Below, one piece after another: positions 17,399-25,452 of a stretch of DNA of 64,000 bases. A program made the translations under genes and the position numbers. The stretch's first letter is position 1; each line of letters begins with the position of its first letter. The notes under the pieces were generated by a model. That model saw only the letters and a list, made by a program, of their open reading frames with translations. It was not told the origin of the DNA and did no database searches. The DNA lies in NCBI RefSeq assembly GCF_001263795.1, contig NZ_LHUR01000021.1:1-64000 (forward strand), in the 5' to 3' direction. Source of the stretch: Clostridium homopropionicum DSM 5847. Lineage in GTDB: Bacteria > Bacillota > Clostridia > Clostridiales > Clostridiaceae.

Positions 17399-17434
17399 AT
17401 ACCACTCCGAGCCTTATATGGGACGAAGTGGTAT
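17399..17434 (-). terminator. T-box-controlled terminator before trpE
   Basis: On the minus strand an 8-bp stem ATACCACT/AGTGGTAT (17427-17434 with 17399-17406) is followed by a run of eight T. It competes with the antiterminator that contains the T-box sequence next to it. Confidence 0.9.
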
Positions 17435-17752
17435 ACGTGGTGCCACCCAATTTCAAAGTATGCTTTTATAAAAAAATAAAAGGCATTCTATCTGAATAAG
17501 ATAAAATACCTGTAGTCTACTAAATAAACAAACACACTCTCTCTTTTCAGATACGGAGTAAATAAACTTACCATATATCCTATCTCTATAACGTGAGAAC
17601 ACGAATTTAGCTACTATCAAAATAGTTTAAAGCCTATTTTGTTTTCGCCTAATGTCTCATGGAACCATTCATAATAACCTTTGTTATCGGGCATCACACC
17701 TAACCCCGACTCGCTGAAACAAACAATTAAAACTACTCTTCCCAATCACTGA
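17399..17752 (-). promoter_or_regulatory. T-box riboswitch, tRNA-Trp specific, controlling trpEGDCF
   Basis: The leader carries the invariant T-box GGGTGGCACCACG (17448-17436), which pairs with the uncharged tRNA acceptor end and forms the antiterminator. Stem I begins near 17752 with GTGATTGGGAAGAGTAG. The specifier loop reads GAATGG, giving UGG (17667-17665) as the specifier codon, so tRNA-Trp is sensed. The terminator at 17399-17434 forms the off state. Uncharged tRNA-Trp would therefore switch on trpEGDCF. Confidence 0.95.
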
Positions 17753-17781
17753 CTTTAGTTATATAAAATTCTATTAATATT

Positions 17782-17810
17782 AATTTATACTTTTATCTGA
17801 AATTTGTCAA
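17782..17810 (-). promoter_or_regulatory. Promoter of the trp operon leader
   Basis: A consensus TTGACA (17810-17805) precedes the T-box leader. The -10 is either TAAATT with a 17-bp spacer or TATAAA with 15 bp. Confidence 0.65.
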
Positions 17811-17822
17811 TGCTTTTTTATT

Positions 17823-19949
17823 TTATATAATACTTTTATTTATCTTTAACACATGCAGCTGGTGAAGTGCTCTTGTTGACATAACATACATCATTTTATT
17901 TAACTTAGAATCTTCTTCCTCTGTAATTACTATTACTCCATCAAATTCTAGGCCCTTTGCAAAATAAGATGGCATTATAACTTGCCCCTTAGTATATATA
18001 ACATCTTCTTTATCAATTACTTTTACTGTCACCCTATTCCTTATAATATAAGCTATCTTATCTGTTATTTCTGCATTTTTACAGATAATAGCTATACTCT
18101 CAAGACCTTCATTTGACAATTCTTTTACGATGCTGCTAATTTCTTCTACTAAAAGTTCTTTGCTGTCAATTGATTTTTCAGAGACATTCTTACCACTTCT
18201 AACTAAAGGAACAATTTTATCATCTCCAATAAACTTATTTGCATACTCCATGATTTCTTTAGTAGATCTATAGCTTTTATTTAAATTAAAATACTCTACT
18301 TGCTCTAAAACATCTTGAAGTTTCATCATAGGAACTTCACCGGATATAGGTATCATTCTTTGATTTTTATCTCCAACTATTGTATATCCCTTTGAATTTG
18401 TAAGCTCTCTTATAACCATAAATTGTAATAAACTATAATCTTGGGCTTCGTCAATTACTACATGTTTGATTTCCTCTTTAAGCTTTAAACCTTCAAGCTT
18501 AATTTTTAGATATAAAATAGGAGCCAAATCATCTATTATTAAGATTTTGTTTCTGTTAATACCATTGTATAAATCTATGCAACTTTCATTATCTAGCCAG
18601 CTTAAAGAAGCCTTAGCTTCAAGTACTTTCTTTATAAGCTCCCTTATCTTAATTCTTCTCTTAAAGGATAAGTTGCTTCCTTCTCTATTTCTTTCTTCAA
18701 GATTCATTTTCTCAAGAGATTCTTTATACCATTTCTCTATCTCTCTAAATCTATTATCTCTTTCATCTCTTATTTTTGAAAATAATATTCTTTTAACCTT
18801 TGCACTTCTTCTGAACAAAGGCATTGCTTTATAGTACTGGAAAAGTTCCTCAATTACTACCTTTGACACTAATAAATTATTGTCAAAAGACAAATCCTTT
18901 AAAATAAAATACTTTTCATTTAAAGTATTTATAAATTTATCTAATTCAGCTATAAACATATCAGAGGTTTTATAAAGAATTTCTTTTATAAATTCTTCAT
19001 CCTTATTTATTACCTTATCCATATATGCCTTAGAACTTATTATCTCTACGGATTCAAGAATATCCTGTGCAAATTGTGCAAAGGTCTGCTGTCTCACACC
19101 TATTTCTCCAAGGCTCGGCAATACTGTTGATATATATTCCATAAATATACTATTGGGACCAAGTATTAATACTTTATCCTGAAGAATTTTTCTATAGTTA
19201 TATAGTAGATATGCTACTCTATGAAGTGCAATGGTGGTTTTTCCACTTCCTGCGATACCATTAACAACTAATGACTTTTCTCTAGGCTGTCTTATAATAT
19301 TATCCTGTTCTTCTTGAATAGTCATTATTATGTCTTTAAGCTTTTCGCTAGCATTTTCACTTAAAACCATTTGAAGTATTTCATCTTTAACATCAACTTC
19401 AGAGTCAAACATGCCTATGAGTTTTTCTCTTTTAATAATAAATTGTCTTTTACCTAATATATCTACAGGTACTTTTCCCATAGGTGCTTCATATTCGGCT
19501 TCTCCTAATTTACCTTTATAAAACAATGCTGCTATAGGTGCTCTCCAATCCACTACTAAAGGTTCATATGCATCCTCTTGTGTAACTCCAAACCTTCCAA
19601 TGTATACTTCTTCTTCATCATATTCCTTTTCCTTAAATTTTACTTTTCCAAAATAAGGAGCACTTTGAAGAATTGTTAACTCTCTAAGCTTTCTGTCAAA
19701 AGATTTAAAGGTTTCTTCTCTTACGTATCTTTCATGATCAAAATATTCTATGAGTTTATCTTCATCATCTCTATAATCATCTAACGCTCTTTTCCTAGCA
19801 TCTACCAAGGATTCTGTAATATTTGTTCTTTTATCAATATATACTCTTATTTCTTCTTTTATTTTCTTTATGGTATCTTCTAGTTTTTGTCTTTCACTTT
19901 CAAGCTGAAGTTCTTTTTCTACTTCACTTTCATAATCTTTATTACTCAT
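17823..19949 (-). CDS. helD: HelD-type RNA polymerase recycling ATPase (UvrD-like)
   Basis: A 708-residue superfamily 1 helicase-like protein. Residues 1-100 form a long charged coiled coil, the arm that in HelD enters the RNA polymerase secondary channel. Walker A is GIAGSGKTT (231-239), with [10 protein letters not shown] after it. Walker B is [20 protein letters not shown] is motif IV, and [16 protein letters not shown] is motif V/VI. HelD frees stalled RNA polymerase from DNA. A few residues are shorter than in Bacillus. Its start overlaps the end of ftsH by 8 bp, so both are translated together. Confidence 0.88.
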   Translation of the reverse strand: MSNKDYESEVEKELQLESERQKLEDTIKKIKEEIRVYIDKRTNITESLVDARKRALDDYRDDEDKLIEYFDHERYVREETFKSFDRKLRELTILQSAPYFGKVKFKEKEYDEEEVYIGRFGVTQEDAYEPLVVDWRAPIAALFYKGKLGEAEYEAPMGKVPVDILGKRQFIIKREKLIGMFDSEVDVKDEILQMVLSENASEKLKDIIMTIQEEQDNIIRQPREKSLVVNGIAGSGKTTIALHRVAYLLYNYRKILQDKVLILGPNSIFMEYISTVLPSLGEIGVRQQTFAQFAQDILESVEIISSKAYMDKVINKDEEFIKEILYKTSDMFIAELDKFINTLNEKYFILKDLSFDNNLLVSKVVIEELFQYYKAMPLFRRSAKVKRILFSKIRDERDNRFREIEKWYKESLEKMNLEERNREGSNLSFKRRIKIRELIKKVLEAKASLSWLDNESCIDLYNGINRNKILIIDDLAPILYLKIKLEGLKLKEEIKHVVIDEAQDYSLLQFMVIRELTNSKGYTIVGDKNQRMIPISGEVPMMKLQDVLEQVEYFNLNKSYRSTKEIMEYANKFIGDDKIVPLVRSGKNVSEKSIDSKELLVEEISSIVKELSNEGLESIAIICKNAEITDKIAYIIRNRVTVKVIDKEDVIYTKGQVIMPSYFAKGLEFDGVIVITEEEDSKLNKMMYVMSTRALHQLHVLKINKSII

Positions 19950-21804
19950 TTGAAATTACCTCTTCCAATTGATTTATTTTATTATTTTTCTCATTAAAAT
20001 CTCTTACAATTTCCATAAATTCATCACCAGTAAGAGTTTCTTTTTCTATGAGTCTTTCTGATATAGCTATTAATAGTTTTTGATTTTCTTTTAATATACT
20101 TCTAGCTTTCTCATGAGATTCCTTTATTATTTTTAAAATTTCCTCATCAATTTTAGCTGAGGTTTCCGCACTGCAGTTTCTTACTGCTCTTCCATCAAGG
20201 TATCTATTAGATACAGATTCTAGTCCCATCATGTCAAATTTTTCAGTCATTCCGTATATTGTAACCATATTTCTAGCAGCCTGAGTAGCCTTTTCTATAT
20301 CATTTGAAGCTCCTGTAGATATATAGTTAAATTGAACTTCTTCTGCAGATCTTCCTCCAAGCATTACAGCAATTTTATCCATCATTTCTTCCTTGGATAC
20401 TAAATATTTTTCCTTCTCTGGAAGCTGCATTGTATATCCAAGAGCTCCAAGTGTTCTTGGTATAATAGTAATTTTGTGTACAGGATCTGTATGCTTTAAC
20501 AAGGCTGCCACTAGTGCGTGACCAACTTCGTGGAAAGCAACAATCCTCTTTTCCCTATCAGACATTATCCTATCTTTTTTCTCTTTACCTGCAATTATAA
20601 TTTCAATAGCTTCCTCCAAATCTTCTTGGATAACCAACTTTCTCCCCTTTTTAACTGCAAGAAGTGCAGCCTCATTAACCATATTAGCAAGGTCTGCTCC
20701 CACTGCTCCTGGAATTGCTTTAGCTATCTCTTCCAGCTTCACATCTTCTGACATTTTAACCTCTTTTGAATGAACCCTTAGTATAGCTTCTCTTCCTTTT
20801 AAATCTGGCGTGTCTACTATGACTCTTCTGTCAAATCGACCTGGTCTTAAAAGTGCCTTATCTAACACCTCGGGTCTATTAGTAGCAGCTAAAATAACAA
20901 CCCCTTTTGAAGAATCAAAACCATCCATCTCAGCTAACAGCTGATTCAAGGTTTGCTCCCTCTCATCATTTCCTCCACCTATGGCATTATCTCTACTTTT
21001 TCCTATGGCATCAATTTCGTCAATAAAAACTATGCAAGGAGCCTTCTCCTCTGCCTGTTTAAACAAATCTCTAACTCTAGCAGCACCCATACCAACGAAC
21101 ATTTCTACAAAGCTTGAGCCGGAAAGTGAAAAGAAAGGTACTTTAGCTTCTCCTGCCACTGCCTTTGCAAGAAGTGTTTTTCCTGTTCCAGGAGGCCCTA
21201 CAAGTAGTGCCCCTTTTGGAAGCTTAGCTCCGATTTCTGTATACTTATCTGGATTATGCAGGAAATCAACTATTTCTACTAAGGATTCCTTAGCCTCATC
21301 TTGACCAGCAACATCCTTAAAGGTTTTCCCTGTTTCACTTTCAGCGTATATTTTAGCATTATTTTTACCAAAGGACATCACTCCGCTTCCCATTCTTTTT
21401 TCCATGGAACCAAAGATGATTCTACCTATAATCATGAATATTACGATTGGAAGCACCCATTCAAGAAAAAAATTTTTTATTGGATCGTTATTACTAATTG
21501 GACCATCATATGAAACACCAGCTTCATTTAGCTTATCCAATAAGGGTCTAATATTTCCGCTCTCTATATTAGTAGTGTACTTTATTTTTTGATTCACATC
21601 CTTTTGCTCTTTTGGAACAATGGTTATTTGAGTATCAGTTATTTGAACTTCTTTAATTGTTTTTTCTGCAATCATCTTTTCAAAATCACTGTATTTTATA
21701 TGCTCAGTTTTAGCATTCCTTATGACAGAGTTTAAAAGCATAAGCAATATTGTGACTGCAGTTACATAATACAATAAATATTTTAGCTTTCTATTTCCAA
21801 ACAT
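19942..21804 (-). CDS. ftsH: FtsH membrane ATP-dependent zinc protease
   Basis: A 620-residue membrane AAA protease that degrades misfolded or short-lived membrane and cytosolic proteins. TM helices lie at about 7-25 and 111-131, around an extracytoplasmic domain. Walker A GPPGTGKT is at 203-210, Walker [12 protein letters not shown] near 258-268, and the second region of homology ends in RPGRFDRR. The zinc site HEVGH is His425, Glu426 and His429. The length is typical. Here it is followed by helD, not the tilS/hpt neighbours often seen for the housekeeping copy, so it could be a paralogue. Confidence 0.94.
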   Translation of the reverse strand: MFGNRKLKYLLYYVTAVTILLMLLNSVIRNAKTEHIKYSDFEKMIAEKTIKEVQITDTQITIVPKEQKDVNQKIKYTTNIESGNIRPLLDKLNEAGVSYDGPISNNDPIKNFFLEWVLPIVIFMIIGRIIFGSMEKRMGSGVMSFGKNNAKIYAESETGKTFKDVAGQDEAKESLVEIVDFLHNPDKYTEIGAKLPKGALLVGPPGTGKTLLAKAVAGEAKVPFFSLSGSSFVEMFVGMGAARVRDLFKQAEEKAPCIVFIDEIDAIGKSRDNAIGGGNDEREQTLNQLLAEMDGFDSSKGVVILAATNRPEVLDKALLRPGRFDRRVIVDTPDLKGREAILRVHSKEVKMSEDVKLEEIAKAIPGAVGADLANMVNEAALLAVKKGRKLVIQEDLEEAIEIIIAGKEKKDRIMSDREKRIVAFHEVGHALVAALLKHTDPVHKITIIPRTLGALGYTMQLPEKEKYLVSKEEMMDKIAVMLGGRSAEEVQFNYISTGASNDIEKATQAARNMVTIYGMTEKFDMMGLESVSNRYLDGRAVRNCSAETSAKIDEEILKIIKESHEKARSILKENQKLLIAISERLIEKETLTGDEFMEIVRDFNEKNNKINQLEEVISNE

Positions 21805-21855
21805 TTTTTCCTCCTATAAATTTTTAGATTAATTTAAAATATAGTGATACTTTTA

Positions 21856-21884
21856 TTGACTTTAAAAGCAACTAATAATACAAT
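21856..21884 (+). promoter_or_regulatory. Near-consensus promoter with no downstream CDS (candidate sRNA promoter)
   Basis: TTGACT (21856-21861), 17 bp, then TACAAT (21879-21884). It points on the plus strand into an intergenic region, away from ftsH. Confidence 0.65.
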
Positions 21885-21890
21885 ATAAAT

Positions 21891-22036
21891 TAAGAGTTAT
21901 AGACGAATATACCAACCTATATTTTCATTAATGTTAATCTTTAGATATATTAATAATTATTTTGTAACCAACAAGTCATACATGGATAAAAGAAATCTTT
22001 GTATTTCCCTCCCACATCCATGTATGGCGTTTTTTT
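21891..22036 (+). ncRNA. Candidate small RNA gene
   Basis: A plus-strand unit of about 146 nt lies between two minus-strand genes. It has a good promoter (21856-21884) and ends in an 11-bp perfect stem (CATACATGGAT at 21977-21987 with ATCCATGTATG at 22016-22026) and a T7 run at 22030-22036. No plus-strand ORF with a ribosome site lies within. The 28-nt apical loop carries a smaller AAAGA/TCTTT hairpin and a pyrimidine stretch TTTCCCTCCC, which could pair with Shine-Dalgarno sequences. It matches no RNA family that I recognise. The unit is inferred only from promoter and terminator. Confidence 0.5.
21977..22036 (+). terminator. Intrinsic terminator of the candidate sRNA
   Basis: An 11-bp stem with a 28-nt structured loop and seven T after GCG. 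No plus-strand protein gene exists upstream for it to terminate. Confidence 0.7.
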
Positions 22037-22094
22037 ATTTTAAATATTATTTTAATTATCTACTAATATATAAATAAATATTATCATAATAAAA

Positions 22095-22119
22095 AAGATA
22101 CCAATATACTTAGTATCTT
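22095..22119 (-). terminator. Probable terminator of lepB
   Basis: Stem AAGATAC/GTATCTT with a short U run on the minus strand, about 30 bp past the lepB stop. Confidence 0.5.
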
Positions 22120-22147
22120 AATTTTATTATTTATTAACATTTAAAAA

Positions 22148-22690
22148 TTATTTTATTGTAGCCAATGCATCATTTCCATATTTAAAAGCTCCAAATCTGT
22201 TAAATGGAAATAATACGAATCTTGCCTTACCTTTAATATCCTCTTGTGATATAAAAGTATTTTCCCAATATCTTGCGTCAAGTGAATTAGCCCTATTATC
22301 TCCAAGGAAGAAATAATATCCTTCCGGAACCTTGTATTCTCCAGATTTTCCACCATTATAAACCACATAAGGTTGATCTACCTTTTGTCCGTTTACATAA
22401 ACATCTCTATTTTCATCAATTTTAATAGTATCACCTGGTGTACCTATAAGTCTCTTTATTAATGTTTCATTAAGCTCTTTAGAATAAAATACTACGATAT
22501 CTCCCTTTTGCAATTTCTCTTTATTGTATACTCTGGTTACTATAATTCTATCTCCTGGTATTATAGTCGGATACATAGATTTTGTAGGAACTGATACCTG
22601 GAAAAATATAAATTTATTTATTACAACAGCAACTATGATTGCAGATAATACAGGCACTATCCATTCCTTTAAAAAATTTTTGTATTTCAT
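22148..22690 (-). CDS. lepB: Signal peptidase I
   Basis: A 180-residue single-pass membrane serine protease that removes Sec signal peptides outside the membrane. A TM helix covers about 10-30. Box B, PTKSMYPTIIPGDRIIV, gives the catalytic Ser38, and box D, LIKRLIGTPGD, gives the general base Lys79. Box E, FLGDNRANSLDARYW, is conserved. The size matches Gram-positive SipS-type enzymes. It is a single gene with an AGGAG ribosome site and its own weak terminator. Confidence 0.95.
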   Translation of the reverse strand: MKYKNFLKEWIVPVLSAIIVAVVINKFIFFQVSVPTKSMYPTIIPGDRIIVTRVYNKEKLQKGDIVVFYSKELNETLIKRLIGTPGDTIKIDENRDVYVNGQKVDQPYVVYNGGKSGEYKVPEGYYFFLGDNRANSLDARYWENTFISQEDIKGKARFVLFPFNRFGAFKYGNDALATIK

Positions 22691-22842
22691 AAGATATCTC
22701 TCCTTTATTTTTGCTACTCAAAACATTTTACCATAAAAACCTTAGTATAAAAAATATTTTAATACAATTTTATAAAATTTTAGTACCTTTTATACTTAAA
22801 TGAATAAGTTATATTGTAAGCAACTTTTACGGGGTGAAACTT

Positions 22843-23286
22843 TTGGCTTATTCAGATAGGGAATTATTAGCAAGAATAATAAAATGCGAAGCTGGTGGAG
22901 AAGGAGAAAACGGAATGAAGGCTGTTGCCACCGTTATAATGAATAGAGTTAGAGTTCCTTATGGGGAGTATCAAAGAATTGGTCAAGGAGATATTAGAAA
23001 AGTAATATATCAAGCTGGCCAATTTGATTGTGTTCGGTCTACTCTTTATGGCAAACCTAATCCTCAGACTATTTGGGCAAGTCCTCCAGAACAGATACAT
23101 TATGATATTGCAGATTGGGCTCTTGCAGGTAATAGACTATTTACTATAGGATATTCCTTATGGTATTTTAATCCTTTTGTGCCGAATTGTCCATATACTT
23201 TTCCACGCAATGGCACGGGAAGCTTCCAGGTAAGAGTAGTAGAACACTGTTTTTATAATCCAACAGAGCTATATGCAAGTACTTAA
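22843..23286 (+). CDS. cwlJ: Spore cortex-lytic hydrolase CwlJ/SleB family
   Basis: A 147-residue catalytic domain (Hydrolase_2) without a signal peptide. The conserved Glu lies in IIKCEAGGEGENGMKAVATVIMNRV, the diagnostic start of SleB/CwlJ domains. The lack of a signal peptide and of a peptidoglycan-binding domain favours CwlJ, which is placed at the spore surface and degrades cortex muramic-lactam peptidoglycan at germination. I choose the TTG at 22843: GGGGTG is 6 bases upstream, and the alternative GTG at 22834 is part of that ribosome site. The gerQ-like gene follows 50 bp later. Confidence 0.88.
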   Translation: MAYSDRELLARIIKCEAGGEGENGMKAVATVIMNRVRVPYGEYQRIGQGDIRKVIYQAGQFDCVRSTLYGKPNPQTIWASPPEQIHYDIADWALAGNRLFTIGYSLWYFNPFVPNCPYTFPRNGTGSFQVRVVEHCFYNPTELYAST

Positions 23287-23336
23287 GTTAACACTTTTAT
23301 TATTTTATATTATTAATATAACAAGGAGGTCTTTTA

Positions 23337-23840
23337 ATGGAAGATTGGTTAGAATTCGACTTTATGCAAATGCCTATGATTCAAAATAGAGCATGTGGAC
23401 AAATGCCTTTAGGTCAAATGATGATGCCTCAGCAAATGCAGCCTATGCCATATAAGCCTATGCCATATGCACCATATGCTCCACAAACTTATACTGAAAA
23501 TCAACCTATGGATCAAGTACAGACTCCAACATCTATAACCCCACCTCCATCTACTCCTATAGCTCAAATACCTACTCCTGGAAGCACAGGTTCTCCTGAC
23601 TTTGCCATAGAACCAGGTGCTCCAGTGCAGCAGGATGTAAATTACACTCAAGGATATTTAAAAACTCAAATTGGTAAAAGAGTAAGAATTGAATTCCTAA
23701 TTGGAACTGGAATAGTAACAGACCGTATTGGAACTCTTCTAGAGGTTGGAATTAGCTATGTAGTTATTCAGCCAGTAGATACTGATGATCTATTAATGTG
23801 TGATATATACTCGATTAAATTCGTTACCATTTATCAATAG
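23337..23840 (+). CDS. gerQ: GerQ-like spore coat protein
   Basis: A 167-residue protein with a Met/Pro/Gln-rich low-complexity first half (about 1-95, many MPY and PQ repeats) and a conserved C-terminal domain: GYLKTQIGKRVRIEFLIG, then TLLEVGISYVVIQPVDTDDLLMCDIYSIKFVTIY. The C-terminal part resembles GerQ (YwdL), which in Bacillus is needed to place CwlJ in the spore coat and is cross-linked there. Its location directly after cwlJ supports this. A strong AAGGAGG site precedes the ATG, and a terminator follows at 23857. Confidence 0.82.
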   Translation: MEDWLEFDFMQMPMIQNRACGQMPLGQMMMPQQMQPMPYKPMPYAPYAPQTYTENQPMDQVQTPTSITPPPSTPIAQIPTPGSTGSPDFAIEPGAPVQQDVNYTQGYLKTQIGKRVRIEFLIGTGIVTDRIGTLLEVGISYVVIQPVDTDDLLMCDIYSIKFVTIYQ

Positions 23841-23856
23841 TTTTATAAATACTTAT

Positions 23857-23878
23857 AAAAACCCCAGAAGGGGTTTTT
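23857..23878 (+). terminator. Terminator of cwlJ-gerQ
   Basis: AAAAACCCC/GGGGTTTTT stem with an AGAA loop and a trailing T run. Confidence 0.9.
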
Positions 23879-23896
23879 TCATTTCTATAATCAAAC

Positions 23897-25294
23897 TTAA
23901 ACTGCAGCAACTGCTGACTTGTCTTTTATTAATACTTTTTCCTTTTCTTCTAGATGGTAAATCTTTATATACATTATTGCAATGAAGAAGGAAATAACAT
24001 CTGATACAGGATAAGCTATCCAAGCTCCTGCTACTCCTAAATTAAAGCCATAAACCAAAATATATACTAGTGGTATGAAAACAATTATCTGTCTAAAAAT
24101 CGAAAGTAATACAGAAAGCTTTGCCATTCCCATAGCCTGATAATAATAAATTACTACGTAATATATTCCTACACATGGCAATATTGAAACTACAATTCTA
24201 AAAGCATTTACTGTGTAATCTATAATTTCTTTATCATTTACAAATATTCCAAGAAGCTCTCTAGTAAATATCATTATAACAATCCAGAATAATATTGAGC
24301 TTATAGACACTAGCTTTGTTGAGTATCTTACAATTTTCCTAACTCTATCATAATTTTCTGCCCCATAGTTATATGCTGCAATAGGCTGCATAGCAGAGCT
24401 TATGCCTATAATATTAATGAACATAAACATAGAAATTCTAGTTATTAGTCCTACTGCAACTATTGCCATATCTCCACCCATCTCTGCTAGTATTTTGTTT
24501 AAAAATACTGCCACTACTGCATCAGATATTTCTATTACAAAAGTAGAAAAACCAACAAAAAGTATTCCTTTGTATATGCTTTTATCTAGCTTAAAGTTAA
24601 AGCTTATATTCATATATTTTTTAAGCTCCATAAATTTTTTAAAAGCATATATGAAAGAAATTAATTGAGATAAAGCCGTTGCAAATGCCGCTCCTTCAAT
24701 TGCCAAACTGAATATACTTACAAATATATAGTCTAATATAAAATTACAAACTGCGCCTATTAATGTACTATATAAGATTATCTTGCTATTGCCAAAGGAA
24801 TTTAAAATATAAGATATTAAAAACACAAGCCCTTGAAATAATACACCAAATAAAATAATTGAAATGTATTCTTTAGCATATGGAAATACTGCTTCACTAG
24901 CACCTAATTTTACAATTAGAGCATCTCTAAAAATAAATGTACCTGCTGTTAGAAATAATAGCATTACTATAAGCACTAAAAATGCATTGGGAATTATCCT
25001 TTTTATTTTAGAATAATCATTTTCTCCACAGCATCTTGCAACAGCTGTAGATGCTCCAATAGCAACAAGCATTGATATAGCCTGGAAAAGCCTTTGTACA
25101 GGAAATGCAATTGTAAGTGCTGCTATTCCTTTTGCTCCAATAACCTGACCCACGAATAATGAGTCTATCATATTATACATTTCAGCCACTAGTAAGGAAA
25201 TAATAACAGGAATAGAGAACTTTATTATAAGTTTTCCTACATTTTCTGTTAAGAATATCTGATTACTATTAGTGACTTTCTTCTCCGCTAACAT
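23897..25294 (-). CDS. MATE-family efflux transporter (second copy)
   Basis: A 465-residue, 12-helix membrane protein. KFSIPVIISLLVAEMYNMIDSLFVG is the MATE N-terminal helix, and QPIAAYNYGAENYDRVRKIVRY is the conserved repeat junction. It is clearly a different member from the MATE at 11047-12429. I moved the start to the ATG at 25294, with GAGGTG 7 bases upstream; an in-frame ATG 63 bp earlier lacks a ribosome site. Exports cationic drugs or metabolites using an ion gradient. The AraC-type regulator gene lies upstream on the same strand, separated by a terminator, so it may or may not control this pump. Confidence 0.9.
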   Translation of the reverse strand: MLAEKKVTNSNQIFLTENVGKLIIKFSIPVIISLLVAEMYNMIDSLFVGQVIGAKGIAALTIAFPVQRLFQAISMLVAIGASTAVARCCGENDYSKIKRIIPNAFLVLIVMLLFLTAGTFIFRDALIVKLGASEAVFPYAKEYISIILFGVLFQGLVFLISYILNSFGNSKIILYSTLIGAVCNFILDYIFVSIFSLAIEGAAFATALSQLISFIYAFKKFMELKKYMNISFNFKLDKSIYKGILFVGFSTFVIEISDAVVAVFLNKILAEMGGDMAIVAVGLITRISMFMFINIIGISSAMQPIAAYNYGAENYDRVRKIVRYSTKLVSISSILFWIVIMIFTRELLGIFVNDKEIIDYTVNAFRIVVSILPCVGIYYVVIYYYQAMGMAKLSVLLSIFRQIIVFIPLVYILVYGFNLGVAGAWIAYPVSDVISFFIAIMYIKIYHLEEKEKVLIKDKSAVAAV

Positions 25295-25426
25295 GATTTT
25301 CACCTCATAACCTATTAATATACTATTATTATAGAGTTTATAGTGAGGCTTTAGCATTCACTAGGTTGCTGAACAAAAAGTACAAATTTGTTCAACTTAC
25401 TTAATTTACATTTTATAGAATAACAA

Positions 25427-25452
25427 AAAAACACCTTAAAATAGGTGTTTTT
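25427..25452 (-). terminator. Terminator overlapping the end of the AraC-type regulator
   Basis: A perfect 10-bp stem AAAAACACCT/AGGTGTTTTT with a 6-nt loop and a U run. It includes the stop codon of the gene ending at 25436. Confidence 0.85.

Noticed and set aside
21962-22034. 23-codon minus-strand frame through the sRNA hairpin
   Set aside because: No ribosome site or similarity; the T7 tail and stem argue for a plus-strand RNA terminator.
22834-22842. GTG start for cwlJ, three codons upstream
   Set aside because: GTG belongs to the GGGGTG ribosome site itself; the TTG at 22843 has proper spacing and matches the family N-terminus.
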